Shown: piece by piece, positions 53,127 to 61,017 of the stretch
Position numbering within the stretch: the first letter of the stretch is position 1
How the letters are laid out: each line of letters opens with the position of its first letter
Assembly (NCBI RefSeq): GCF_020400605.1
Contig: NZ_JAINRD010000004.1
Location: 124,001-188,000, forward strand
Direction: 5' to 3'
From: Streptomyces aculeolatus
GTDB lineage: Bacteria > Actinomycetota > Actinomycetes > Streptomycetales > Streptomycetaceae
DNA length: 64,000 bases
The notes under the pieces: generated by a model
What the model was told of the DNA's origin: nothing
The model's database searches: none
What the model saw: only the letters and a program-made list of their open reading frames with translations
Translations under genes and position numbers: made by a program

Positions 53127-54260
53127 CTAGCGTCCGCTCCAGGCGTCCTTCAGCCGCGAGAACAGCCCCTGCTGGCCCGGTTTGAACTGGCCCTGCGGGC
53201 GCTCCTCGCCGCGCAGCTGGGCGAGTTGGCGCAGGAGCCGCTCCTGCTCCGGATCCAGCTTCTGCGGCGTCTCGACCTCGACGTGCACGATCAGGTCGCC
53301 CCGGCCGCCGCCGCGCAGATGCGTCACGCCGTGCTGGTGCAGCGGAATCGACTGCCCCGACTGCGTACCCGGACGGATGTCGACCTCCTCCAGGCCGTCG
53401 AGCGTCTCCAGGTTGACCTTCGTGCCCAGTGAGGCCGCCGTCATCGGGATCGTCACCGTGCAGTGCAGATCGTCGCCGCGGCGCTGGAAGATCGGGTGCG
53501 GCAGCTCGCGGATCTCCACGTACAGGTCGCCCGCCGGGCCGCCGCCCGGGCCGACCTCGCCCTCGCCCGCGTGCTGGATGCGGGTGCCGGTGTCGACGCC
53601 CGCGGGGATCTTGACCGTGAGCGTACGCCGCGAGCGCACCCGGCCGTCGCCCGCGCACTCCGGGCACGGGGTGGGCACCACCGTGCCGAAGCCCTGGCAC
53701 TGGGGGCACGGCCTGGAGGTCATGACCTGGCCCAGGAAGGACCGGGTGACCTGCGAGACCTCGCCGCGGCCGCGGCACATGTCGCACGTCTGCGCCGACG
53801 TACCGGGCGCCGCGCCCTCGCCGTTGCAGGTGCCGCAGACCACCGCGGTGTCGACCTGGATCTCCTTGGTGGCGCCGAACGCCGCCTCCTCCAGCTCGAT
53901 TTCGAGCCGGATCATGGCGTCCTGACCGCGGCGGGTGCGCGAGCGCGGCCCGCGCTGGCCGGCCTGGCCGAAGAAGGCGTCCATGATGTCGGAGAGGTTG
54001 CCGAAGCCGCCGGCGCCGAAGCCGCCGGCCGCGGCGCCGTTCTGCGACAGCGGGTCCCCGCCGAGGTCGTAGATCTGCTTCTTCTGCGGATCCGACAGGA
54101 CCTCGTAGGCGGCGTTGATCTCCTTGAACCGCTCCTGGGTCTTCGGATCCGGGTTCACGTCCGGGTGCAGCTCGCGGGCGAGCCTGCGGAACGCCTTCTT
54201 GATCTCTTCCTGCGACGCGTCACGTCCGACGCCGAGGACCGCGTAGTAGTCCGTGGCCAC
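53127..54260 (-). CDS. dnaJ: Chaperone DnaJ (second actinobacterial copy, HrcA-linked)
   Basis: The 377-residue co-chaperone has the J domain (HPD in RELHPDVNPD), a G-rich linker (GAAAGGFGAGGFGN), four zinc repeats (CGTCNGEG, CDMCRGRG, CPQCQGFG, CPECAGDG) and the substrate-binding C-terminal domain. The GTG start follows the hrcA TAA with no gap. It stimulates DnaK ATPase. Confidence 0.96.
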   Translation of the reverse strand: MATDYYAVLGVGRDASQEEIKKAFRRLARELHPDVNPDPKTQERFKEINAAYEVLSDPQKKQIYDLGGDPLSQNGAAAGGFGAGGFGNLSDIMDAFFGQAGQRGPRSRTRRGQDAMIRLEIELEEAAFGATKEIQVDTAVVCGTCNGEGAAPGTSAQTCDMCRGRGEVSQVTRSFLGQVMTSRPCPQCQGFGTVVPTPCPECAGDGRVRSRRTLTVKIPAGVDTGTRIQHAGEGEVGPGGGPAGDLYVEIRELPHPIFQRRGDDLHCTVTIPMTAASLGTKVNLETLDGLEEVDIRPGTQSGQSIPLHQHGVTHLRGGGRGDLIVHVEVETPQKLDPEQERLLRQLAQLRGEERPQGQFKPGQQGLFSRLKDAWSGR

Positions 54261-55286
54261 TTATGACTCCGCCAGGATCTGTCCGACGTACCGTGCCACT
54301 GCGCGTACCGCTCCCATCGTTCCGGGGTAGTCCATGCGGGTAGGTCCGACCACGCCGAGCTTGGCGACGGCTTCGCCGGTGTCGCCGCCTGAACCGTATC
54401 CGACGGAGACGACCGAGGTGGAGGTGAGCCCCTCATGGTCGTTCTCATGCCCGATACGCACCATCACGCCCGGTTCCTTCGCCTCGCCGAGCAGCCGCAG
54501 GAGCACCACCTGCTCCTCCAGCGCCTCCAGCACGGGCCGGATGGTGAGCGGGAAGTCGTGGTCGAAGCGGGTGAGGTTGGCGGTGCCGCCGATCATCAGC
54601 CGCTCCTCGGTCTCCTCCACCAGCGTCTCCAGCAGCACCGACAGCACGGTCTGCACCGTGCCGCGGTCGTCCGCGGGGAAGGACTCGGCGAGATCCGCCA
54701 CCAGCCGCGGCACGTCGCCGAAGCGGCGGCCGACGACCCGGCTGTTGAGCCGGGCGCGCAGATCGGCGAGGGAGTCCTCGCTGAACGGCGCCGGGCAGTC
54801 GATCATCCGCTGCTCGACCCGGCCGGTGTCGGTGATGAGCACGAGCATGACGCGCGCGGGGGCGAGTTGGAGCAGCTCGACATGGCGCACGGTCGAGCGG
54901 GTCAGCGACGGGTACTGCACCACCGCCACCTGCCGCGTCAGCTGCGCCAGCAGCCGCACCGTGCGCCCCACGACGTCGTCGAGGTCGACGGCGCCGGACA
55001 GGAAGTTCTGGATCGCCCGCCGCTCGGCCCCGCTCAGCGGCTTGACGTCGGCGAGCTTGTCGACGAACAGCCGGTATCCCTTGTCGGTGGGAATGCGGCC
55101 CGCGCTGGTGTGCGGCTGCGCGATGAACCCCTCGTCCTCCAGGGCGGCCATGTCGTTACGCACCGTCGCCGGGGAGACACCGAGGTGATGCCGCTCCGTG
55201 AGCGCCTTGGAACCGACCGGCTCCTCCGTGCCCACGTAGTCCTGGACGATGGCGCGCAGCACTTCGAGCCGGCGCTCGCTGAGCAT
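54261..55286 (-). CDS. hrcA: Heat-inducible repressor HrcA
   Basis: The 341-residue repressor starts [19 protein letters not shown] with a winged helix ([20 protein letters not shown]), a middle dimer domain and a C-terminal GAF-like part. It binds CIRCE and depends on GroEL for folding. The ATG at 55286 follows GGAGG. A perfect CIRCE copy lies upstream, so hrcA-dnaJ is autoregulated. Confidence 0.96.
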   Translation of the reverse strand: MLSERRLEVLRAIVQDYVGTEEPVGSKALTERHHLGVSPATVRNDMAALEDEGFIAQPHTSAGRIPTDKGYRLFVDKLADVKPLSGAERRAIQNFLSGAVDLDDVVGRTVRLLAQLTRQVAVVQYPSLTRSTVRHVELLQLAPARVMLVLITDTGRVEQRMIDCPAPFSEDSLADLRARLNSRVVGRRFGDVPRLVADLAESFPADDRGTVQTVLSVLLETLVEETEERLMIGGTANLTRFDHDFPLTIRPVLEALEEQVVLLRLLGEAKEPGVMVRIGHENDHEGLTSTSVVSVGYGSGGDTGEAVAKLGVVGPTRMDYPGTMGAVRAVARYVGQILAES

Positions 55287-55342
55287 GCTGCCCACCTCCG
55301 TACTCGTCAGTACTCGCCCGCCCGTCCGGTGCGTTTCCGGCT

Positions 55343-55369
55343 CTGGCACTCGGCGAGGGGGAGTGCCAG
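55343..55369. promoter_or_regulatory. CIRCE operator
   Basis: CTGGCACTC, a 9-nt spacer and GAGTGCCAG form a perfect inverted repeat matching the actinobacterial form of CIRCE (TTAGCACTC-N9-GAGTGCTAA). It lies 57 nt before the hrcA start and just downstream of the predicted promoter. Confidence 0.95.
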
Positions 55370-55380
55370 GGTCCGGGGCC

Positions 55381-55411
55381 AGTGTACGGCCGGGTACCGC
55401 AGCTCAGGCAA
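55381..55411 (-). promoter_or_regulatory. Probable hrcA promoter
   Basis: On the minus strand TTGCCT (55406-55411) and TACACT (55381-55386) are 19 nt apart, slightly long for sigma-70. Transcription would start at about 55374, at the edge of CIRCE. Confidence 0.5.
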
Positions 55412-55670
55412 GGCGGCCGGTCACCTGACTCTTGCGAGGATGTCCCGGCGTTCACGCGGGGAGGAATCGCCTTCGGCAGGGCGGAGCGTCGCCGTCCCCG
55501 GTCTCCTGGAACACGGAACGTCCCCAGGACCGCACACGGAAGAAACGAACGTGCGTGCCCTCATTCGCTGATTGCGGTGGCTCCGGCCCGACGAGGACAC
55601 GGATGTACGCAGGTCGCACGTACGGTCACACTGCGCACCCCAGGATGAGCAAGGACGTGAGGGGGAGGTC

Positions 55671-56894
55671 GTGCCGGTGGCGAGGGAGGCCGCGAAGGGC
55701 GGGCATGCCCGGTACACGTACCGGCTGCGTGTGTCGTCGACCGCCCGCGCCGGGCTGCTCGCCGAATGGGACCGCTGCCGGTGGGTGTGGAACGAGTGCG
55801 TGGCCAAGTCCAAGACCGTGTACGCGCACAACAAGGCGCACCCCGACAACAAGCTGTCATGCGGACCGGCCCAGCTCGACAAGATGCTGACCGGGGCCCG
55901 CGCGACGACGCCGTGGCTGCGCGAGGGCAGCTCGGTTCCGCAGCAGCAGATCATCCGGGACTTCGGCAAGTCCCGCGCGAAAGCGCAGAAGGACATGCGG
56001 GAACGCCTGCCGCCGCGGCAGCGGACCGGTACGCCGAGGTGGAAGAAGAAACGCGAAGCCAACCCGACGCTGAGCTACACCAGACGCGGCTTCCGGCTCC
56101 AGGATGGCCGCCTGCACCTCGCCGGCGGCATGGCCCTGACCGTGGTGTGGTCTCGCGACCTGCCCGCGGCGCCGTCCTCGGTGCGTGTCCATCGTGACAG
56201 TCTCGGCCACTGGTATGCCTCCTTCGTCGTACCCGCAGAAGTCCACCCGCTCCACAGCACCGGCCGCGTGATCGGGGTCGACTGGGGTGTGAAGGAGACT
56301 GCGACCACCACCTCGGTGGCCCACGATCTTCCTCACGCCATGCACGGCAAGAAGGCTCGGGCGAAGCTGTCGCGGTACGACCGGATGATGGCCCGTCGCA
56401 AGCCTTCCAGGGGACAGGCGGCCTCGAAGGGCTACCGCGCGGCCAAGAAGCTGCGCGCGAAGGTGTGCAAGAAGATCGCCAGGCAGCGGCAGGACACCGG
56501 CCGCAAGTGGGCCAAGCACGTCGTGCGCGACCACGACGCGATCGCCGTGGAGGACTTCCGCCCGAAGTTCCTCGCCAGGACATCGATGGCACGCAAGGCG
56601 GCGGACGCCGCCATCGCCGCCACGAAGCGGGCCCTGATCGAGATGGCCCGGAAACACGGGCGGGACCTCCGCCTCGTGCACCCCGCGTACACCACCATGG
56701 ACTGCGCCTCGTGCGGAGCGAGAACCAAGCACGCACTCCCGCTGTCCGAGCGCACCTACACCTGCGCCTCCTGCGGAACCGTCTCCCCCAGGGACAAGAA
56801 CTCCGCCCACGTGATGCTCATCCGGGCAGGTCTGAACCCGGTTGGCGCCGATGGCACAAGACTTCCCGGAGCGCCGCTCCAGGAAGCGGCCTGA
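55671..56894 (+). CDS. tnpB: TnpB, RNA-guided RuvC nuclease of an IS200/IS605-type element
   Basis: The 407-residue protein starts at GTG 55671 after GGGGGAGG. Its RuvC-like site appears intact: Asp204 in GVDWGVKET, Glu294 in AVEDFRPKF and Asp375 in SPRDKNSAHVML. A zinc ribbon with two CASCG motifs sits between the second and third. The N-terminal wedge/REC part is RYTYRLRV followed by WDRCRWVWNECVAKSK. Family members are guided by an omega RNA from the element's right end and cut DNA next to a short TAM. The codon use fits the host, so the insertion is not recent or came from a relative. Confidence 0.93.
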   Translation: MPVAREAAKGGHARYTYRLRVSSTARAGLLAEWDRCRWVWNECVAKSKTVYAHNKAHPDNKLSCGPAQLDKMLTGARATTPWLREGSSVPQQQIIRDFGKSRAKAQKDMRERLPPRQRTGTPRWKKKREANPTLSYTRRGFRLQDGRLHLAGGMALTVVWSRDLPAAPSSVRVHRDSLGHWYASFVVPAEVHPLHSTGRVIGVDWGVKETATTTSVAHDLPHAMHGKKARAKLSRYDRMMARRKPSRGQAASKGYRAAKKLRAKVCKKIARQRQDTGRKWAKHVVRDHDAIAVEDFRPKFLARTSMARKAADAAIAATKRALIEMARKHGRDLRLVHPAYTTMDCASCGARTKHALPLSERTYTCASCGTVSPRDKNSAHVMLIRAGLNPVGADGTRLPGAPLQEAA

Positions 56895-56937
56895 GGCAGG
56901 AATCCCCTCCCATCGGGGAAGGGAGCATTCAAGTTAT
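56895..56937 (+). ncRNA. Right end and putative 3' part of the TnpB guide RNA
   Basis: After the tnpB stop the sequence GGCAGGAATCCCCTCCC continues into ATCGGGGAAGGGAG and ends ATTCAAG. CCCC (56904-56907) can pair with GGGG (56915-56918), or CTCCC (56907-56911) with GGGAG (56921-56925). An AATCCCC...GGGGA stem followed by CATTCAA is the usual right-end form of such elements. The guide would be the bases just beyond 56937. Confidence 0.55.
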
Positions 56938-56948
56938 AGCGTCGGGGC

Positions 56949-57653
56949 ATGCCCGACTACTGGGAAGAGCTGGCGCCGGGCGTCGTGCGGCGGCGGCTGC
57001 CCCGCTGGGACGCGACGGCGGGGGCGGTGGGGACGCCGGACGGCGTGCTGCTCGTGGACACCGGTGCCTCGCTGCGGGAGGGCGCCGAGCTGCGCCGGGC
57101 CGTACGGGACCGCTTCGGCCGCCCCGTGACGCACATCGCGCTCACGCATCCGCACTTCGACCACGTGCTCGGCACTGCGGCCTTCGCCGGCGCCGAGGTC
57201 CACGGCCCGGCGGGGATGGCGGAGCACCTTCTCGGCGAGGGCGCCGACGGGCTGCGTGCCGACGCCGTACGCCACGGGCTGGACCGCGACGCGGCGGCGG
57301 AGGCCGTCGACGTCCTTGTCGCCCCGCGGCACGCGGTGTCCGGCACGTACCCGCTGGACCTCGGGCGCGGCCGGGAGGTGCTGCTGGTCGAGCTGGGCGC
57401 GGCGCACTCGTCGCACGACATGGCGGTGTACGTCCCGGGCCGCCCGGCCGTCGTCTTCTGCGGCGACCTGGTCGAGGAGTCCGGCCCCCCGCAGGCGGGC
57501 CCGGACGCGGACCCGGCGCGGTGGCCCGCGGCGCTGGACCGGCTGCTGGAGCTGGGCGGCGAGGCGGCGGTGTACGTCCCGGGGCACGGCGCGGCGGTCG
57601 GAGCGGACTTCGTACGGACCCAACGGGACGAGCTGGCGGGGCGCTTGTCGTAA
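56949..57653 (+). CDS. MBL-fold metallo-hydrolase
   Basis: The 234-residue protein shows the beta-lactamase-like core: LLVDTGASLREG, the zinc motif THPHFDHVLGTAAF, GAAHSSHDM, VFCGDLVEE and VPGHGAAVG. This is the glyoxalase II-like branch; substrate unknown. The ATG lies 12 nt after the estimated end of the tnpB element and has no good ribosome binding site; a TATAGC hexamer just before it suggests a leaderless start. The next gene follows 10 nt after its stop. Confidence 0.9.
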   Translation: MPDYWEELAPGVVRRRLPRWDATAGAVGTPDGVLLVDTGASLREGAELRRAVRDRFGRPVTHIALTHPHFDHVLGTAAFAGAEVHGPAGMAEHLLGEGADGLRADAVRHGLDRDAAAEAVDVLVAPRHAVSGTYPLDLGRGREVLLVELGAAHSSHDMAVYVPGRPAVVFCGDLVEESGPPQAGPDADPARWPAALDRLLELGGEAAVYVPGHGAAVGADFVRTQRDELAGRLS

Positions 57654-57663
57654 TCTCACCTTC

Positions 57664-58488
57664 GTGCGCCGCTACGACACCGACCTCACGCCCCCCTGGA
57701 AGAAGCCGCAGCAGCCCGCCCCCGAGGTGCAGGCCGAGCCGGACCTCGTGGTCGAGGAGGTGGCGACGGGCTTCTGCGGCGCGGTCATCCGTACGGAGAA
57801 GACGGCCGAGGGCCCGACGGTCACCCTGGAGGACCGCTTCGGCAAGCACCGGGTGTTCCCGCTGACACCGCGCGGCTTCATGATCGACGGCAGGGTCGTC
57901 ACGCTGGTACGCCCCGGCCGCTCCGCGCCGTCGGGCCCCCTCCTCTCCGCCTCCGGCTCGATCGCGGTCCGCGACCACACCGCCCGCGTCGCCCGCGCCG
58001 GCCGCATCTACGTCGAGGGCCGCCACGACGCGGAGCTGGTGGAGCGCGTCTGGGGCCACGACCTGCGGGTCGAGGGCGTGGTGGTGGAGTACCTGGAGGG
58101 CGTCGACGACCTGCCGTCGGTGGTCTCCGCCTTCGCCCCGGGCCCGGACGCGCGGCTGGGGGTGCTGGTGGACCACCTGGTGCCGGGCACGAAGGAGTGG
58201 CGCATCGCGGAGTCGGTGACGAGCGCCCACGCGCTGGTGGTGGGTCACCCGTACGTGGACGTCTGGGAGGCCGTCAAGCCGTCGTCGGTGGGCATCGCGG
58301 CGTGGCCGCGGATCCCGCGGGGTGAGGACTGGAAGACGGGCGTCTGCCGCGAACTGGGCTGGCCCCCGGACACGGGCGCGGCCTGGCGCCGGATCCTGGA
58401 CTCGGTACGGACGTACCGCGACCTGGAACCGGCACTGCTGGGACGGGTGGAGGAGCTGATCGACTTCGTCACGGCCCCGGGGGCGTAA
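57664..58488 (+). CDS. DUF3097 family protein
   Basis: The 274-residue protein starts at GTG (VRRYDTDLTPPWKKP). Features of DUF3097 are the opening DLTPPWKKP, RIYVEGRHDAELVE (a Toprim-like Glu/Asp region), LGVLVDHLVPGTKEWRIA and GHPYVDVWEAVKP. The Toprim-like acidic residues suggest a metal-dependent nucleic-acid enzyme, but no activity is known. The GTG directly follows a TAATCT hexamer, so it may be leaderless. Actinobacteria-specific. Confidence 0.9.
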   Translation: MRRYDTDLTPPWKKPQQPAPEVQAEPDLVVEEVATGFCGAVIRTEKTAEGPTVTLEDRFGKHRVFPLTPRGFMIDGRVVTLVRPGRSAPSGPLLSASGSIAVRDHTARVARAGRIYVEGRHDAELVERVWGHDLRVEGVVVEYLEGVDDLPSVVSAFAPGPDARLGVLVDHLVPGTKEWRIAESVTSAHALVVGHPYVDVWEAVKPSSVGIAAWPRIPRGEDWKTGVCRELGWPPDTGAAWRRILDSVRTYRDLEPALLGRVEELIDFVTAPGA

Positions 58489-58629
58489 GAGGTTCGGGGC
58501 CCGGCCCGGCCGCTACCGGTCGGCGGTGTCCCACGGTCTCGTTGCGCACGAGGTACGTGACGGACCCCGGACGGAACGCGTCGAACCTCCTACCCTGGCA
58601 GTGGCGAGCCGCAGAGAAGAGGTAAGGCT

Positions 58630-59883
58630 GTGACGTCATCGGACGGTGCCCCCGACCCGCTCACGGAACCACTCGCGTTCGGCCAGCGGATGCAGATCCT
58701 GCGCGAGCGCCGCGGCATCAGCCGTCCCGTCCTGGGCGGGCTGCTCGGCAAGTCGCCGTCGTGGGTGAAGCAAGTGGAGACCGGAAAGCTCCAGTTGCCG
58801 AAGCTGCCCATGATCCTGCGCATCGCCGAGGTGCTGCGCGTCCGTGATCTCGCCGACCTCACCGGCGACCAGTCCATGAGCGTCGAGATGTTCATCGGCC
58901 CAGGACACGCCAGGCTCCCCGCGGTCCGCGACGCCCTCAACCGCTTCGCGCTGCCCGGCGACCGTAAGGCCCCGGGCCTCCCGCACCTGCGGGCCCGCCT
59001 CGACCAGGCATGGAGCGCCCGTCACTCCGCCCCCCACCACCGGGACGTCATCGGCGCGCTGCTGCCTGCCCTGATCCTGGACGCGCACCTGGCCACACGG
59101 CAGGCCGAGACCGCCGCCGAACGCCGCCGCGCCCAGTCGCTGCTCGCCGAGACGTACGCGCTGGCGCAGTTCTTCCTCGCGTACCAGCCCGACACCTCGC
59201 TGCTCTGGCGCGTCGCCGACCGCGGCATGATCGCCGCCCAGGAGAGCGAGGACCCGCACGCCATCGGCACCGCCGCCTGGCTGCTCGCCCAGGCCCACCG
59301 CGACGCCGGCCCGCGGGACTTCGACGCCGCCGACGACGTCAACCGCGCGGCCGTCGACTACCTCCGCCCGCTGCTGGCCGAGGCCGACGACCGCGTGCTG
59401 GCCATCGCGGGCGCGCTCGACTTCGAGCTCGGCTACACCGCCGCCCGCCGGGGCGCGTCCGGTGTGGCCTGGGCGCACTGGGACGACGCACGCGCCAAGG
59501 CCGGGCGCCTCCCCGCCGGCTACTACCACCCCGTCACCAGCTTCGGCGCGGCCATCATGGGCGCGCACGCGGTCACGGTGGCGGTGGAGTTGCACGCCGG
59601 AGGCGAGTCCGTACGGCAGGCCGCACGGGCCGACGCGGCCGCCATCCCCAGCCACCCGCGCCGGGCCCGGCACCGCATCGAGGAGGCCCGCGGCTATCAG
59701 CTCGACGGCCAGCCCGACGTCGCCCTGGCGACGCTGGAGAAGGCCCACGCCGCGGCGCCGGAAACGATCCGCTACAACGGGTACGCCCGCCGGATCATCC
59801 TGGAAGAGTCCGAGGCCAAGAGCCCGGGGCGCAGGCGACGCGCAGCCGAACTCGCAACGAAGGTCGGGCTCCTGGCCGCGTAG
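58630..59883 (+). CDS. XRE-type helix-turn-helix regulator with helical repeat C-terminus
   Basis: The 417-residue protein starts at GTG after AGAGGTAAG. Residues about 16-75 are an XRE helix-turn-helix (FGQRMQILRERRGISRPVLG, then SPSWVKQVETGKLQLPKL). The rest is all-helical and TPR-like, with LLAETYALAQFFLAY, AAWLLAQAHRDAG and DVALATLEKAHAA. Such regulators are abundant in Streptomyces and tend to control a neighbouring small gene. It leads a three-gene co-directional group with the next two genes. Confidence 0.88.
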   Translation: MTSSDGAPDPLTEPLAFGQRMQILRERRGISRPVLGGLLGKSPSWVKQVETGKLQLPKLPMILRIAEVLRVRDLADLTGDQSMSVEMFIGPGHARLPAVRDALNRFALPGDRKAPGLPHLRARLDQAWSARHSAPHHRDVIGALLPALILDAHLATRQAETAAERRRAQSLLAETYALAQFFLAYQPDTSLLWRVADRGMIAAQESEDPHAIGTAAWLLAQAHRDAGPRDFDAADDVNRAAVDYLRPLLAEADDRVLAIAGALDFELGYTAARRGASGVAWAHWDDARAKAGRLPAGYYHPVTSFGAAIMGAHAVTVAVELHAGGESVRQAARADAAAIPSHPRRARHRIEEARGYQLDGQPDVALATLEKAHAAAPETIRYNGYARRIILEESEAKSPGRRRRAAELATKVGLLAA

Positions 59884-59985
59884 CGAACGCGAACAGGCAT
59901 GCGGGGGGCAGGATTTCTGCCCCCTCCCCACTCCAGCCGCCTCTACGGTCGGTGACGACCTGATCACCGACGACAGGTGAGCGTG

Positions 59986-60411
59986 ATGGAGACTCCCGGC
60001 ACCACCCCCGACCCGCCCCGGCCCACGCTGGCGTTCATCTACGACCGGCACGCCACACCGACGACCGCGGCCCTGGACGAGCGCATAGACCGCTGCCGCC
60101 GGTATGCCGTCGCGCAGGGCTGGGTGGTTGCCGGGGAGTGGGTGGACCGCGGGGATCAGGCGCTGTGCGCGTGGCGGCGGGTGCGGTGGGGGATGCTCGC
60201 CTACGCCATGCGCCAGGCCGCCGGCCCCGCGGTGTGCCTCGTGGACACGTGGGACCGCATCAGTTGGGACCGGGGGGACAGTGCGATCCTGCGCCACGCG
60301 GTCCGCCGGGCGGGCGGCCACTGCGTCACCACCGCGGGAGAGAACGACCTCGAACCGGGCCACGGGCGCGTCACCGCCGGTGCCCCGCTGTCACTGAAGG
60401 GACGACCGTGA
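59986..60411 (+). CDS. Resolvase-fold protein lacking the catalytic serine
   Basis: The 141-residue protein (ATG at 59986 after AGGTGA; upstream GTG codons possible) follows the N-terminal domain of serine recombinases: AFIYDRHATPTTAALDERI, RCRRYAVAQGWVVAGEWVDRG, then VCLVDTWDRISWD and GGHCVTTAG. In an active enzyme the first block is YxRVS and the third DRLSR. Here the serine is Ala and the Arg after the Ser is Trp. There is no DNA-binding or recombinase domain. It is therefore probably a non-catalytic, regulatory or structural relative. Confidence 0.75.
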   Translation: METPGTTPDPPRPTLAFIYDRHATPTTAALDERIDRCRRYAVAQGWVVAGEWVDRGDQALCAWRRVRWGMLAYAMRQAAGPAVCLVDTWDRISWDRGDSAILRHAVRRAGGHCVTTAGENDLEPGHGRVTAGAPLSLKGRP

Positions 60412-60605
60412 CCACTCCCCCACGCCGTACCTCCACGGCCGACCCGATCCACCTGCCCGACGTGTTCCCGCCCGTGGACGCCGCTCCGGCGCCCGGCTGC
60501 GGCAGGTGCGCCGAACTGGCGGCGGACCGGACCAGGGCCCGCGGGAAAGGCGACTTGTCGGCGGTCAGCGACGCCAACGTCCTCATTCGCCGCCATCCCC
60601 ACTGA
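60408..60605 (+). CDS. 65-residue conserved small protein
   Basis: The GTG start overlaps the preceding stop by 4 nt. The sequence PIHLPDVFPPVDAAPAPGCG ends in a CGRC pair and is followed by AELAADRTRARGKGDLSAVS and a basic end with RRHPH. Small proteins of this type accompany XRE regulators in Streptomyces. The single CxxC could bind metal with a partner. Confidence 0.7.
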   Translation: MTTPPRRTSTADPIHLPDVFPPVDAAPAPGCGRCAELAADRTRARGKGDLSAVSDANVLIRRHPH

Positions 60606-61017
60606 ACCCCGCCTCCCGGCCACCGGGGCAGACGGCGGCCGGGAGGCGGACCCGGGGCGGGCGACGGTACTCACGACCGCCCGGGGGCGCGCGCCCCGCC
60701 CGCCGCATGGGTCCGGCGGGCGGGCGCGTACGCGTACGGGATCGGCGGAGGAATCGGGTCGTAACTCGCGGTAACACCCCCCGATTCGGCCCGAATCCGC
60801 CCTCGAGGGCCGACTTTCGCCCATCCGCACGCACCCGCCTGCCGACCCGACCGCAACCGCGCCCCCGGCCCCGCTCCGGCCTCGGTGAACCCGCGTTGTC
60901 AGCGGAGGCGCCTACCCTTGGGCGGGTGTGCGGGGATCGTGGGTCGTCCGGGATCGTCCGCCCCGTCCGCGGCGGGCGGTCGTCCGCCCCGTCCGCGGCG
61001 ATGCTCCCGGCGGGGTT
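60606..61017. other. 412-nt convergent gap with repeated motifs
   Basis: No gene seen. GAATCGGGTCGTAACTCGCG at 60751-60770, then GTAACACCCCCC, repeats the motif before the tricorn gene. A 20-bp direct repeat, CGTCCGCCCCGTCCGCGGCG, occurs at 60955-60974 and 60981-61000. The right part holds short GC stems that may terminate hemW. Confidence 0.5.

Larger units (their letters stand above)
55412..56937 (+). mobile_element. IS200/IS605-group tnpB-only insertion (IS1341 type)
   Basis: The segment separates the intact hrcA promoter from the MBL gene. It encodes TnpB only; no Y1 transposase TnpA is present. The left 260 nt have several short stems (for example TCCTGG and CCAGGA at about 55507-55532). 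The right end follows tnpB and ends around ATTCAAG. The boundaries are estimates, since elements of this group make no target duplications. Mobility would need a TnpA elsewhere. Confidence 0.72.

Noticed and set aside
55421..56062. Minus-strand frame over the tnpB 5' region
   Set aside because: Overlaps the TnpB reading frame; no motif and poor codon-position bias.
59986..60411. Active site-specific recombinase or prophage integrase
   Set aside because: Catalytic Ser and following Arg are replaced, and no DNA-binding domain or attachment site is visible.
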